From the NCBI GenBank assembly GCA_004558115.1, contig SFDT01000032.1:1-18968 (forward strand): 18,968 bases of DNA, in the 5' to 3' direction. The stretch's first letter is position 1, and each line of letters starts with the position of its first letter. This document shows positions 7,418 through 14,295 of this stretch, piece after piece. A model generated the notes under the pieces. It made no database searches. It saw only the letters and a program-made list of their open reading frames with translations, and had not been told where the DNA came from. The stretch is from Clostridiales bacterium. Lineage in GTDB: Bacteria; Bacillota; Clostridia; Oscillospirales; Oscillospiraceae. A program made the position numbers and the translations under genes.

Positions 7418-7446
7418 GTATGATTTGCCTTTTTCGGGAAATCCTA
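7418..7446 (+). promoter_or_regulatory. Sigma-G-like promoter of spoVAC
   Basis: GTATG (7418-7422) fits the Bacillus sigma-G -35 consensus GHATR, and AATCCTA (7440-7446), 17 bp later, fits the -10 CATNHTA in six of seven positions. It lies 24 bp before the spoVAC start, as expected for a forespore-expressed spoVA gene. The match is read by eye; the family knowledge is from Bacillus subtilis. Confidence 0.5.
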
Positions 7447-7470
7447 CTGGCAGGAAGCGAGGGATGCGAA

Positions 7471-7908
7471 ATGGATATGTCACCCAAGGAGTATCAGGCC
7501 TACGTGCAGAGCAAGGCGAAAAAGTCCCCCATCGTCAAGGACACGGTCCTGGCGTTCATCATCGGCGGCGCCATCTGTGTGCTGGGCCAGGCCATTCAGG
7601 ACGGCTGGGCCGGCGCGGGGCTGGACAAGGAGGCGGCGGGCACCGCCACCTCCTGCACGCTGGTGTTTTTGTCGGCCCTGCTGACGGGACTGAACGTCTA
7701 CAACAAGCTGGGCCGTTTCGGCGGCGCCGGCACCCTGGTGCCCATCACGGGCTTCGCCAACTCCGTGGTGTCCCCGGCTATCGACTTCAAAAGCGAGGGC
7801 TTCATCACCGGCATGGCCGCCAAGATGTTCACGGTCGCGGGACCGGTCATCGTGTTCGGAACGCTGGCGTCGGTGATCTACGGCGTGGTTTTGATGTTCA
7901 TGGGATAG
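7471..7908 (+). CDS. spoVAC: Stage V sporulation protein AC
   Basis: A 145-residue integral membrane protein of the spore inner membrane. SpoVA proteins carry dipicolinic acid into the spore, and SpoVAC acts as a mechanosensitive channel releasing it at germination in Bacillus. The sequence shows the family pattern: N-terminal SPKEYQAYVQSK, then IIGGAICVLGQ, LVFLSALLTGLNVYNKLGRFGGAGTLVPITGFANSVVSPAIDFKSEG, a motif nearly the same as Bacillus SpoVAC, and a final hydrophobic helix (in parts of up to 20 residues these are unmistakable). ATG 7471 is chosen with GAGGGA upstream; ATG 7477 is an alternative. The usual partners spoVAD and spoVAE are not adjacent: a terminator follows at once, so here it stands alone. 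A sigma-G-like promoter precedes it, implying late forespore expression. Confidence 0.94.
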   Translation: MDMSPKEYQAYVQSKAKKSPIVKDTVLAFIIGGAICVLGQAIQDGWAGAGLDKEAAGTATSCTLVFLSALLTGLNVYNKLGRFGGAGTLVPITGFANSVVSPAIDFKSEGFITGMAAKMFTVAGPVIVFGTLASVIYGVVLMFMG

Positions 7909-7920
7909 GCAGCGAAAAAA

Positions 7921-7951
7921 CGCGGTGCCCGGAGGCGGGCGCCGCGCTTTT
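7921..7951 (+). terminator. Terminator of spoVAC
   Basis: Stem CGCGGTGCCCG (7921-7931) with CGGGCGCCGCG (7936-7946), one G-U pair, loop GAGG, then CTTTT. It begins 12 bp past the spoVAC stop. Confidence 0.8.
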
Positions 7952-8278
7952 GCCGGAAGGGAAAGCGGGATATTTTTTGCGCAAAAACGAGTTGACATAA
8001 CGGTGTGGAAAACCCTGTGGAAAATGTGAAAAACCCTGTGATATGAACAAATTATGAAGGTGCGGATGGATTATGGGAAAATTTACGCAACAACATTTTG
8101 GGCGAAATCCATGGAACGGGGCCGCAAGACGGCGCATTCTGCCAGACGCTGCAATTTGACGGTTTTATTTCGGAAATGATTTTGCCGACAAAGAGACGAT
8201 TTGTATCTTTCTTCCGGGGATGTCCGCCTGGTGCTCCGGTCCTACATAATGATAACAGATGGCGTGTTTTTCGGACAC
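7952..8278. other. Gene-free region upstream of the topoisomerase operon
   Basis: About 330 bp with no convincing gene. It is AT-richer than its flanks. It holds a TTGACA (7992-7997) without a matching -10, two imperfect 16-bp direct repeats at 8004-8040, and an AT-rich stretch to about 8100. A 67-codon frame at 8098-8301 has no ribosome binding site and no protein-like pattern. A regulatory leader for the topoisomerase gene is the best guess. Confidence 0.4.
8004..8040. repeat. Pair of 16-bp direct repeats at 21-bp period
   Basis: TGTGGAAAACCCTGTG (8004-8019) and TGTGAAAAACCCTGTG (8025-8040) differ at one base and start 21 bp apart, two helical turns. A TGTGGAAAA unit also occurs at 8016-8024. 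These resemble degenerate DnaA boxes (TGTGGATAA) but lack the exact consensus. Confidence 0.55.
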
Positions 8279-8307
8279 TTGAACCTGGTGGAGGGGTGTG
8301 ATACAAT
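8279..8307 (+). promoter_or_regulatory. Extended -10 sigma-A promoter of the topoisomerase operon
   Basis: TTGAAC (8279-8284) and TACAAT (8302-8307) are 17 bp apart, with a TG one base before the -10. It lies 48 bp upstream of the B-subunit ATG. Confidence 0.7.
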
Positions 8308-8355
8308 ATGAAGACATATTGAAATCATGGCAGTTTCTGCCTTTTCGGAGGAACT

Positions 8356-10350
8356 ATGGCAACAAAGAAGCAAGATTACGGCAACGACAGCATCTCGTCC
8401 CTGAAGGGCGCGGACCGGGTCCGGAAACGGCCCGGCGTCATTTTCGGCTCCGACGGCCTGGACGGCTGCGAGCACGCGGTGTTCGAGATCCTGTCCAACT
8501 CCATCGACGAGGCCCGGGAGGGCCACGGCCGCGCCATCACCGTCACCCGCTACGCCGACCGCTCCATCGAGGTGGAGGACGCCGGCCGGGGCTGCCCTGT
8601 GGACTGGAACGAGAAGGAGCAGCGATACAACTGGGAGCTGGTGTACTGCGAGCTGTACGCCGGCGGCAAGTACGACAACGTCTCCGGTGACAACTACGAG
8701 TACTCCCTGGGCCTCAACGGCCTGGGCGCCTGTGCCACCCAATACGCTTCCCGGTACATGGATGTCACCGTCTGGCGGGACGGCCAGGAGTACAGCCTCC
8801 ACTTTGAGCGGGGCGAGATCGTGGGCCAGCTGGAAAAGCGCCCCCTGCCCAAGAGCCAGAGCAAAAAGACCGGCACCCGCACCCGCTGGCTGCCGGATCT
8901 GGATGTGTTCACGGACATTGCCATCCCTGCTGACTACTTCACTGACGTGATGAAGCGCCAGGCGGTGGTGAACGCCGGCATCACCTTCCGCTTCCGCAAC
9001 GAGGCGGAGCCGGGGAAGTTCGAGGAAACGGAGTTTTTGTATGAGCACGGCATTGAGGACTACGTGGCGGAGCTGGCCGGAGAGGGCAGCCTCACCGCTC
9101 CGGTGTTCTGGCAGGCGGAAAAGCGGGGCCGGGACCGGGCGGACAAGCCGGAATACAAGGTGAAGCTCAGCTGTGCCGTCTGCTTTTCCAACAAGGTGAA
9201 CGTCATCGAGCACTACCACAACTCCAGCTGGCTGGAGCACGGCGGCAGCCCGGAAAAGGCCACCAAGTCCGCCTTCGTCTCCGCCGTTGACAAGTACCTC
9301 CGGGACCAGGGCAAGTACCAAAAGAGCGAGAGCAAGGTCACCTGGGCGGACATCGAGGACTGCATCGTGCTGGTGAGCAACAACTTCTCCACCCAGACCT
9401 CCTACGAGAACCAGACGAAAAAGGCCATCACCAACAAATTCGTCCAGGAGGCCATGACGGAGTTTTTGCGCTCCAACCTGGAGATCTACTTTATTGAAAA
9501 CCCCTTCGACGCGGAGAAGATCGGCGAGCAGGTCCTCATCAACAAGCGCAGCCGGGAGACGGCGGAAAAGGCCCGGCTGAACATCAAGAAAAAGCTCTCC
9601 GGCAGCATCGACATCGCCAACCGGGTCCAAAAATTCGTGGACTGCCGGTCCAAGGACCCGGACAAGCGGGAGATCTACATCGTGGAGGGCGACTCCGCCC
9701 TGGGCAGTGTCAAGCTCAGCCGGGACGCGGAGTACCAGGGCATCATGCCCGTCCGGGGCAAGATCCTCAACTGCCTGAAGGCGGACTATGCCCGCATTTT
9801 CAAAAGCGAGATCATCACGGACCTCATCAAGGTCCTGGGCTGCGGCGTGGAGGTCCAGAACAAGCACGTCAAGGACATGGCCGCCTTCGACCTGGGGAAC
9901 CTGCGGTGGAACAAGGTGGTCATCTGCACCGATGGCGACGTGGACGGCTTCCAGATCCGCACCCTCATTTTGACCATGCTGTACCGCCTGACCCCCACCC
10001 TCATCCGGGAGGGCTACGTCTACATCGCGGAGACCCCGCTTTTTGAGATCAACTGCGGGGAAAAGACTTGGTTCGCCTACTCCGATAAGGAGAAAAACGA
10101 CATCGTCCGGGAGCTGGAGGGGAAGAAGTACAAGATCGACCGCTCCAAGGGCCTGGGCGAGAACGACCCGGACATGATGTGGCTGACCACCATGAACCCG
10201 GCCACCCGCCGCCTCATCCGGGTCATGCCGGAGGACGTGGAGCGCACCGCCCAGGTCTTTGACCTGCTGCTGGGAGACAACCTCCAGGGACGCAAGGACC
10301 ATATCGCGGAAAACGGGTATAAGTATCTGGAGATGGCGGATATTTCCTGA
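8356..10350 (+). CDS. Divergent type IIA topoisomerase B subunit (GyrB/ParE-like)
   Basis: A 664-residue ATPase/Toprim subunit of a gyrase/topoisomerase IV-type enzyme. The GHKL ATP fold is visible at about 20-200: RKRPGVIFGS, EILSNSIDEA (Glu44, Asn48), VEDAGRGCPVD (Asp76) and the lid SLGLNGLGA, where common GyrB has SGGLHGVGA. The transducer follows at about 210-400. The Toprim domain has YIVEGDSALGS (Glu444; usual EGDSAGGS) and CTDGDVDG (Asp526/528/530; usual TDADVDG), then KGLGENDPDMMWLTTMNP. Metal-binding acidic residues are kept, so it should be active. The start follows CGGAGGAACT. Its A-subunit partner lies 3.9 kb downstream, after two unrelated secreted-protein genes. The divergence suggests the second type II topoisomerase of Clostridia, probably decatenating (ParE-like), not the main GyrB; I leave the symbol empty for that reason. 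The last 45 bp before the stop recur at 10472. Confidence 0.92.
   Translation: MATKKQDYGNDSISSLKGADRVRKRPGVIFGSDGLDGCEHAVFEILSNSIDEAREGHGRAITVTRYADRSIEVEDAGRGCPVDWNEKEQRYNWELVYCELYAGGKYDNVSGDNYEYSLGLNGLGACATQYASRYMDVTVWRDGQEYSLHFERGEIVGQLEKRPLPKSQSKKTGTRTRWLPDLDVFTDIAIPADYFTDVMKRQAVVNAGITFRFRNEAEPGKFEETEFLYEHGIEDYVAELAGEGSLTAPVFWQAEKRGRDRADKPEYKVKLSCAVCFSNKVNVIEHYHNSSWLEHGGSPEKATKSAFVSAVDKYLRDQGKYQKSESKVTWADIEDCIVLVSNNFSTQTSYENQTKKAITNKFVQEAMTEFLRSNLEIYFIENPFDAEKIGEQVLINKRSRETAEKARLNIKKKLSGSIDIANRVQKFVDCRSKDPDKREIYIVEGDSALGSVKLSRDAEYQGIMPVRGKILNCLKADYARIFKSEIITDLIKVLGCGVEVQNKHVKDMAAFDLGNLRWNKVVICTDGDVDGFQIRTLILTMLYRLTPTLIREGYVYIAETPLFEINCGEKTWFAYSDKEKNDIVRELEGKKYKIDRSKGLGENDPDMMWLTTMNPATRRLIRVMPEDVERTAQVFDLLLGDNLQGRKDHIAENGYKYLEMADIS
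10299..10343. repeat. Copy 1 of a 45-bp direct repeat (3' end of topoisomerase B gene)
   Basis: Identical over 45 bp to 10472-10516, offset 173 bp. This copy lies inside the reading frame and ends ATT TCC TGA. It encodes the C-terminal HIAENGYKYLEMADIS. Confidence 0.97.
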
Positions 10351-10375
10351 CAACTTTGGAGAGCTCCGGGCCGAT

Positions 10376-10480
10376 GCGATATGGTCCGCAACCGAGCGAG
10401 AGCGAGGGAGCCGCGCGCAAGCGCGTATCAAATCCAGCCGCTCGGCAGTTTTGCGGAGCAAAACCGGCGAGCCATATCGC
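10376..10480. repeat. Folded inverted-repeat element between the two 3'-end copies
   Basis: Three contiguous left-hand blocks, GCGATATGG (10376-10384), TCCGCAA (10385-10391) and CCGAGCG (10392-10398), pair in order with CCATATCGC (10472-10480), TTGCGGA (10451-10457) and CGCTCGG (10439-10445). An inner CGCGCAAGCGCG makes the tip, and GTTTTGC/GCAAAAC (10448-10464) is an alternative side hairpin. The outer right arm is the start of the second 45-bp repeat. It may be a small non-coding mobile or RNA element; no reading frame of note is inside. Confidence 0.7.
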
Positions 10481-10523
10481 GGAAAACGGGTATAAGTATC
10501 TGGAGATGGCGGATATCTCGTAA
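10472..10523. repeat. Copy 2 of the 45-bp repeat, with its own stop codon
   Basis: Identical to 10299-10343 through 10516, then ATC TCG TAA instead of ATT TCC TGA, so it encodes the same last residues with synonymous codons and a different stop. It is untranslated in the present arrangement. It looks like the original or a foreign 3' end of the topoisomerase B gene. Confidence 0.9.
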
Positions 10524-10531
10524 CCCCCGCT

Positions 10532-10551
10532 CCCGGCGCGGCCCGGCGCGG
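10532..10551. repeat. Tandem 10-bp repeat
   Basis: CCCGGCGCGG occurs twice in direct tandem in the GC-rich stretch after the second 3'-end copy. No function can be assigned. Confidence 0.7.
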
Positions 10552-10627
10552 CGGTTGCGGCAACGCGGAAATGATGAATCTTTCACAAATGCACATATAA
10601 ATTGAATGAGACGCAAGGGAGGATGCA

Positions 10628-12370
10628 ATGATGAAACGACGGATTTCCCTGGCACTTTCTCTGTTGATGCTCCTGACCCTGATCCCCGCCGCCCTGGCGG
10701 CGGAGACGGCGCCGACACCGCCTGTTTGGGTGAAGGCGGAGGAATACGCGGTATTCGAGGGGGACAGCACCTATACCGGCGAAACGTGGGAGACGGTGCT
10801 GCGGCTGCGGGCCGACGCGGCTGCGGGCAATTTGGAGCCCCAGTCGGGAGACCTTTACACAGACTGGAACATCGGCGAAAAGACCGACGCCCCGGCGTCA
10901 CTGCAGTTTGAGCTGGGCCTCATCGGTATGAAGTATGCGGAAAATTCCGGCAGCCGGCGCCTGGCTACCCGGACCCGCCGCTACTTTGGCTTGGCTAAGG
11001 ACAGCTGGCTGGACGAGGGCGGCAGCCGGACGGACAAGACGTATTATCTCTTTACCCTGTGGTATCAGCGGGCAAGGCTGCTGGAGTGCCGGCCCGGCAC
11101 CAGCCAGGTCTTTTCCGGCCTGGAACTGGAGGAGTTCTTAAAAGCCTCCGGCTACACCATGGACCAGTTCCGGGACTGCTCCGCCCTAAAGGTGGTGACG
11201 GAGGCGGAATGGGCCGCCATCGACACCCGTACCGCCCAGGAGCGGGCGGAGGCGGAAATCGCCAAGACCCGGGCCAACGTGACGCTGGACGGCAACTGGG
11301 TGAATACGGAGAATCTGGCCCGGGTGATCAACGGCCGGACCATGATCCCCGTCCGGTGCCTGGCGGAGCAGCTGGGCGCCGACGTGTCCTATGACAAGAC
11401 CCTCAAGGCCGCCCGTATCGTCCGGGCGGGGGTGGAGATCGTCATGCCCATCGGCAGCAAGACCTGCACGGTCAATGGACAGCCCTTTACCATGGACATC
11501 GCCCCCTACATCGAAAACGGCCGCACCATGATCCCCGCCCGGTACGTGTCGGAGCTGTTCGGCCAGAGCATCCAATGGGTGGCGGAGAGCCGTACCGCCG
11601 CTGTCACAGAGAACAAGGCCCTGGCGGGAGACACCAACCTGGAGCCCTGGGCCATGGCCATGGGTGCCTACCTCAACGCCGTCAACAACGGCGGCAGGCC
11701 CACGGTGTTCGGCGGCAAGGGCCGGGGCCTCTCCTACGGCATGGACGCCATCGGCAAGCCCTCCGCCGTGGGGACCGTCTATACCTACCAGTGGGCCCGG
11801 TACATCCTGGAGGACAGCTGGGGCGTCACCGACCGGGAGAGCCTCATTCAAACGGTGTGCAGCATGACCGATTCCGGTCACAACGCCGACTTCCAGTCCT
11901 ATGTGGCCATGATCGAGGGGATGTCGGCGGCGGAGTACCGGGAAGTGCTGAAAAACGCGGAAGGCATGGACGCCTACATGTTTCCCTATACCAAGCGGCT
12001 GGGGGAGAAGTGGGGCGACCGTGGCATCCTGTGCTGGGACCTGTTCCGCATGAGCAATCTGGTCCAGTGGGGCTACGCGGCGGGCTACCTTACCTATCCC
12101 GAGGCCCTGGCCCTGCTGGAGCCGGCGGCCACGCTGGTGCAGGAGAACTTCAAAAGCTGGGATGAGGCCTTTGAGAACTACCTGGACGGCTACAACTGGT
12201 GGGCCAGGGAAGACGTGGGGACCAAGGACCCATGGACCGTCACCCGGGGCCCCTATGTGAAAAAGCTGATGCAGAATTACAGCGAGCTGTTTGACGACGC
12301 CATGTTCCAAAGCCCCATCAAGGGCGTGACCGGTGTGACGGCGGAGAGCCTGCTGGCCTCCGTGCAATGA
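10628..12370 (+). CDS. Exported protein with copper-amine-oxidase-N-like stalk domain and DUF1266-like C-terminus
   Basis: A 580-residue exported protein. Residues 1-25 are a signal peptide (LALSLLMLLTLIPAALA) and no lipobox is present. About 26-210 match no family I know. About 218-325 form a stalk domain of the Cu_amine_oxidN1 type: two copies of the xNGRTMIPxR motif (INGRTMIPVR, then ENGRTMIPARYVSELFG), a non-catalytic wall- or partner-binding fold common in Clostridia. About 337-530 look like DUF1266: WAMAMGAYLNA, WGVTDRESLIQTV, CWDLFRMSNLVQWGYAAGYLTYPEAL and a late WDEAFENYLDGYNWW. The start follows GGGAGG; ATG 10631 is an alternative. A TATAAA at 10596-10601 may be a -10, but I see no good -35. 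The next gene begins 25 bp after the stop, encodes a related stalk protein and is surely in the same operon. Confidence 0.87.
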   Translation: MMKRRISLALSLLMLLTLIPAALAAETAPTPPVWVKAEEYAVFEGDSTYTGETWETVLRLRADAAAGNLEPQSGDLYTDWNIGEKTDAPASLQFELGLIGMKYAENSGSRRLATRTRRYFGLAKDSWLDEGGSRTDKTYYLFTLWYQRARLLECRPGTSQVFSGLELEEFLKASGYTMDQFRDCSALKVVTEAEWAAIDTRTAQERAEAEIAKTRANVTLDGNWVNTENLARVINGRTMIPVRCLAEQLGADVSYDKTLKAARIVRAGVEIVMPIGSKTCTVNGQPFTMDIAPYIENGRTMIPARYVSELFGQSIQWVAESRTAAVTENKALAGDTNLEPWAMAMGAYLNAVNNGGRPTVFGGKGRGLSYGMDAIGKPSAVGTVYTYQWARYILEDSWGVTDRESLIQTVCSMTDSGHNADFQSYVAMIEGMSAAEYREVLKNAEGMDAYMFPYTKRLGEKWGDRGILCWDLFRMSNLVQWGYAAGYLTYPEALALLEPAATLVQENFKSWDEAFENYLDGYNWWAREDVGTKDPWTVTRGPYVKKLMQNYSELFDDAMFQSPIKGVTGVTAESLLASVQ

Positions 12371-12395
12371 AACTATGAAAGAAAGCAGGTGCCTT

Positions 12396-14219
12396 ATGAA
12401 ACGATTGACCGCGGTATTGCTGGCGTTGGTGCTGGCACTGTCCCTGGCGGTACCCGCCTTCGCGGCGGAGGACACGGACCCGCCTCTGTGGCAGGAATAC
12501 GGCTTTGCTTCCCGGGAGGAGTGCATCGCCTACTGGTTTGACGGCGACGAGAGCGCCTATCAGGAGCAGGTGGAGTATGCCCTGGCCCGCGAGAGTTGGG
12601 AGGCCTCCATGGCCGGCGAGATCGCCGCCTTTGACGCGGATGACTACTGGAACTCCGGCGAGTGCTGGCAGGCGGAGTATTACGACTCCAAGGAGGCCTT
12701 CATGGAGGACTGGCTCCTGGAGACGGAGGAGGACTTCCGGGAATGCCTGCTGGAGGAGTGGCTGGACGACCAGTGGTGGGACTATTGGATGGCCCGGGAG
12801 GTGGAACGGACCCGGGCGCAGCTGGGCGGCGTGGCCGGCCAGGTGGGCGTCATGGTGGACGGGACCTATGTGCAGTTCCCCGACGCGGTGCCCGAGGTGG
12901 TGAACGGCCGCACCATGGTGCCCTGCCGCCAGGTGCTGGAGGCCTTCTGCGGCACTGTGACGTATGAAAACGGCGAGGCGGTGTGCCGCCTGGAGGGCGT
13001 GACGATGCGCTTCCGGGACGGCCGGGACACCGCCCTCTTGACCCTGGCCGACGGCACGGAGACCACCGTCCAGATGGACGTGCCCTGCTACTATAAAAAC
13101 GGCCGCACCTACATCCCCGTCCGCTTTTTCGCCGAGGCTCTGGGCTGCGATGTCCTGTGGGACGGGACGTATGACACGGCGGTCATTCTGCGGCGGGACA
13201 AGATAACGGCGGAGCTGGACAGCCGCTTCACCGTGCTGAACCGCTTCCTGAAAGCTATGCAATCCGGCGGCGCCGGGGACCATTACAAGACCACCGCCAA
13301 GCTGGAAGGCGACCTGACCATGCTGGACTCCATCAACGGCAACAAGAGCTACCGCTTCAGCGCGGATATGGAGCTGCTGGCCAGCGGCACCACCGTGAAC
13401 TTCACCGTCAAGCTGAAGATGGGAGACTTGGCCAATCTGATGGTGGCCGCGGGCATGATGAACTACGAGGACCTGGCCCAGCTGGCGGCTTCGCTGAAGG
13501 ACGCCCGGCTGGAGGTCATCTATGACGGCGAGGGCGGCATGATGTACATGAAGGTGCCGGGCCTGTCCCAGCTGACCTACGGTACCTATGCCGACGGCTG
13601 CTGGCTGGCAATGCCGGTGACCTCCCTGACGGAGCTGGAGAGCGCCGGTGTCACCACCGTGGGCGGCGCCCTGTATGAAAACGAGCTGGCCTACGCCAAG
13701 TACGGCACGCCGGTGCTGGTGTACCGGGACATGATGGAGACCGCCGGGGAGCTGGCCGCTTACGTGGGCGATGACTGCTTCCAGTCCAACGGCGGATACA
13801 GCGTCCTCCGCTATGACAAGGCGGACTATGAGGCGGCTCTGGCCGCCGAGGGCGGCGAGGAGTACGCCCAGTGGGCCAGCGAGTTTGAAAAGCTGGACCT
13901 GGAGCTGAAGATCGCCCAGTCCGGCGACGCCACCTTCCGGGTGCTGGTCCAGAACAAGGACAGCGGCTACGGCGACGTGGTGCTGGTGGACGCCTCCGGC
14001 AGCGTTTCCGCCGCCAAGGTGAACATGCAGATGCTGCTGCGCCTGAAAAACCAGTTCGACCTGAGCCTGCGCTATACCGCCTCCACCTCCGCTACAACCG
14101 CGCAGCCTGTCACCGCGCCCCCGGCGGGGGAGACGGTCATCGACCCCTACGAGGGGGAGGACCCTTTTGAATATCCCTATGAGGAAAACGGCAGCCCCGT
14201 GCCGGAGCTGTTTGCGTAA
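12396..14219 (+). CDS. Exported stalk-domain protein with acidic N-terminus
   Basis: A 607-residue exported protein related to its upstream neighbour. The ATG at 12396, before MKRLTAVLLALVLALSLAVPAFA, gives a clean signal peptide cleaved near AFA-AE (23); AGCAGG lies nearby but is a modest ribosome binding site. A frame-equivalent ATG at 12375 is less likely. Residues about 30-135 are strikingly acidic and rich in Trp, Tyr and Glu (ECIAYWFDGDES, DWLLETEEDFREC, WLDDQWWDYW). About 149-268 are a stalk (Cu_amine_oxidN1) domain with VNGRTMVPCR and KNGRTYIPVRFFAEALG. About 270-565 are a beta-rich domain (KTTAKLEGDLTML, FSADMELLASGTTVNFTVKLKMG), like the lipoprotein-type beta sheets of unknown-function secreted proteins. 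The tail is Pro/Glu-rich. A perfect palindrome follows the stop. Role unknown; a wall-associated protein is likely. Confidence 0.87.
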   Translation: MKRLTAVLLALVLALSLAVPAFAAEDTDPPLWQEYGFASREECIAYWFDGDESAYQEQVEYALARESWEASMAGEIAAFDADDYWNSGECWQAEYYDSKEAFMEDWLLETEEDFRECLLEEWLDDQWWDYWMAREVERTRAQLGGVAGQVGVMVDGTYVQFPDAVPEVVNGRTMVPCRQVLEAFCGTVTYENGEAVCRLEGVTMRFRDGRDTALLTLADGTETTVQMDVPCYYKNGRTYIPVRFFAEALGCDVLWDGTYDTAVILRRDKITAELDSRFTVLNRFLKAMQSGGAGDHYKTTAKLEGDLTMLDSINGNKSYRFSADMELLASGTTVNFTVKLKMGDLANLMVAAGMMNYEDLAQLAASLKDARLEVIYDGEGGMMYMKVPGLSQLTYGTYADGCWLAMPVTSLTELESAGVTTVGGALYENELAYAKYGTPVLVYRDMMETAGELAAYVGDDCFQSNGGYSVLRYDKADYEAALAAEGGEEYAQWASEFEKLDLELKIAQSGDATFRVLVQNKDSGYGDVVLVDASGSVSAAKVNMQMLLRLKNQFDLSLRYTASTSATTAQPVTAPPAGETVIDPYEGEDPFEYPYEENGSPVPELFA

Positions 14220-14229
14220 TCTCCCTGCT

Positions 14230-14259
14230 CCGCGGAGACGGGATATCCCGTCTCCGCGG
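14230..14259 (+). terminator. Perfect 30-bp palindrome between stalk gene and topoisomerase A gene
   Basis: Arms CCGCGGAGACGGGAT and its complement meet with no spacer, giving a stable stem with a tetraloop in RNA. It starts 10 bp past the stalk-gene stop. There is no T-run, so it may be an attenuator, RNA-stabilising or protein-binding site, not a full terminator. Confidence 0.55.
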
Positions 14260-14295
14260 TCCCCTGCGAAATCATGACGAGAAGGAACCAAACGT

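Noticed and set aside
7992..8025. Promoter at TTGACA 7992-7997
   Set aside because: No -10-like hexamer lies 16-18 bp downstream; the nearest AAAAT is 22 bp away.
8004..8040. Chromosomal replication origin at the TGTGGAAAA repeats
   Set aside because: Only two or three degenerate boxes, none exact, no AT-rich unwinding region of note and no dnaA/dnaN/rpmH next to them; the topoisomerase genes are the divergent pair, not the gyrBA usually near oriC.
8098..8301. 67-codon plus-strand frame before the topoisomerase B gene
   Set aside because: No ribosome binding site, no family resemblance, and it runs into the -35 and close to the -10 of the operon promoter.
8242..10770. An 842-codon open frame on the minus strand across the topoisomerase B gene
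   Set aside because: It lies antisense to a gene with clear GHKL and Toprim motifs, has low-complexity Val/Leu/Gly/Asp-rich translation, and no ribosome binding site. It arises from GC-rich third positions.
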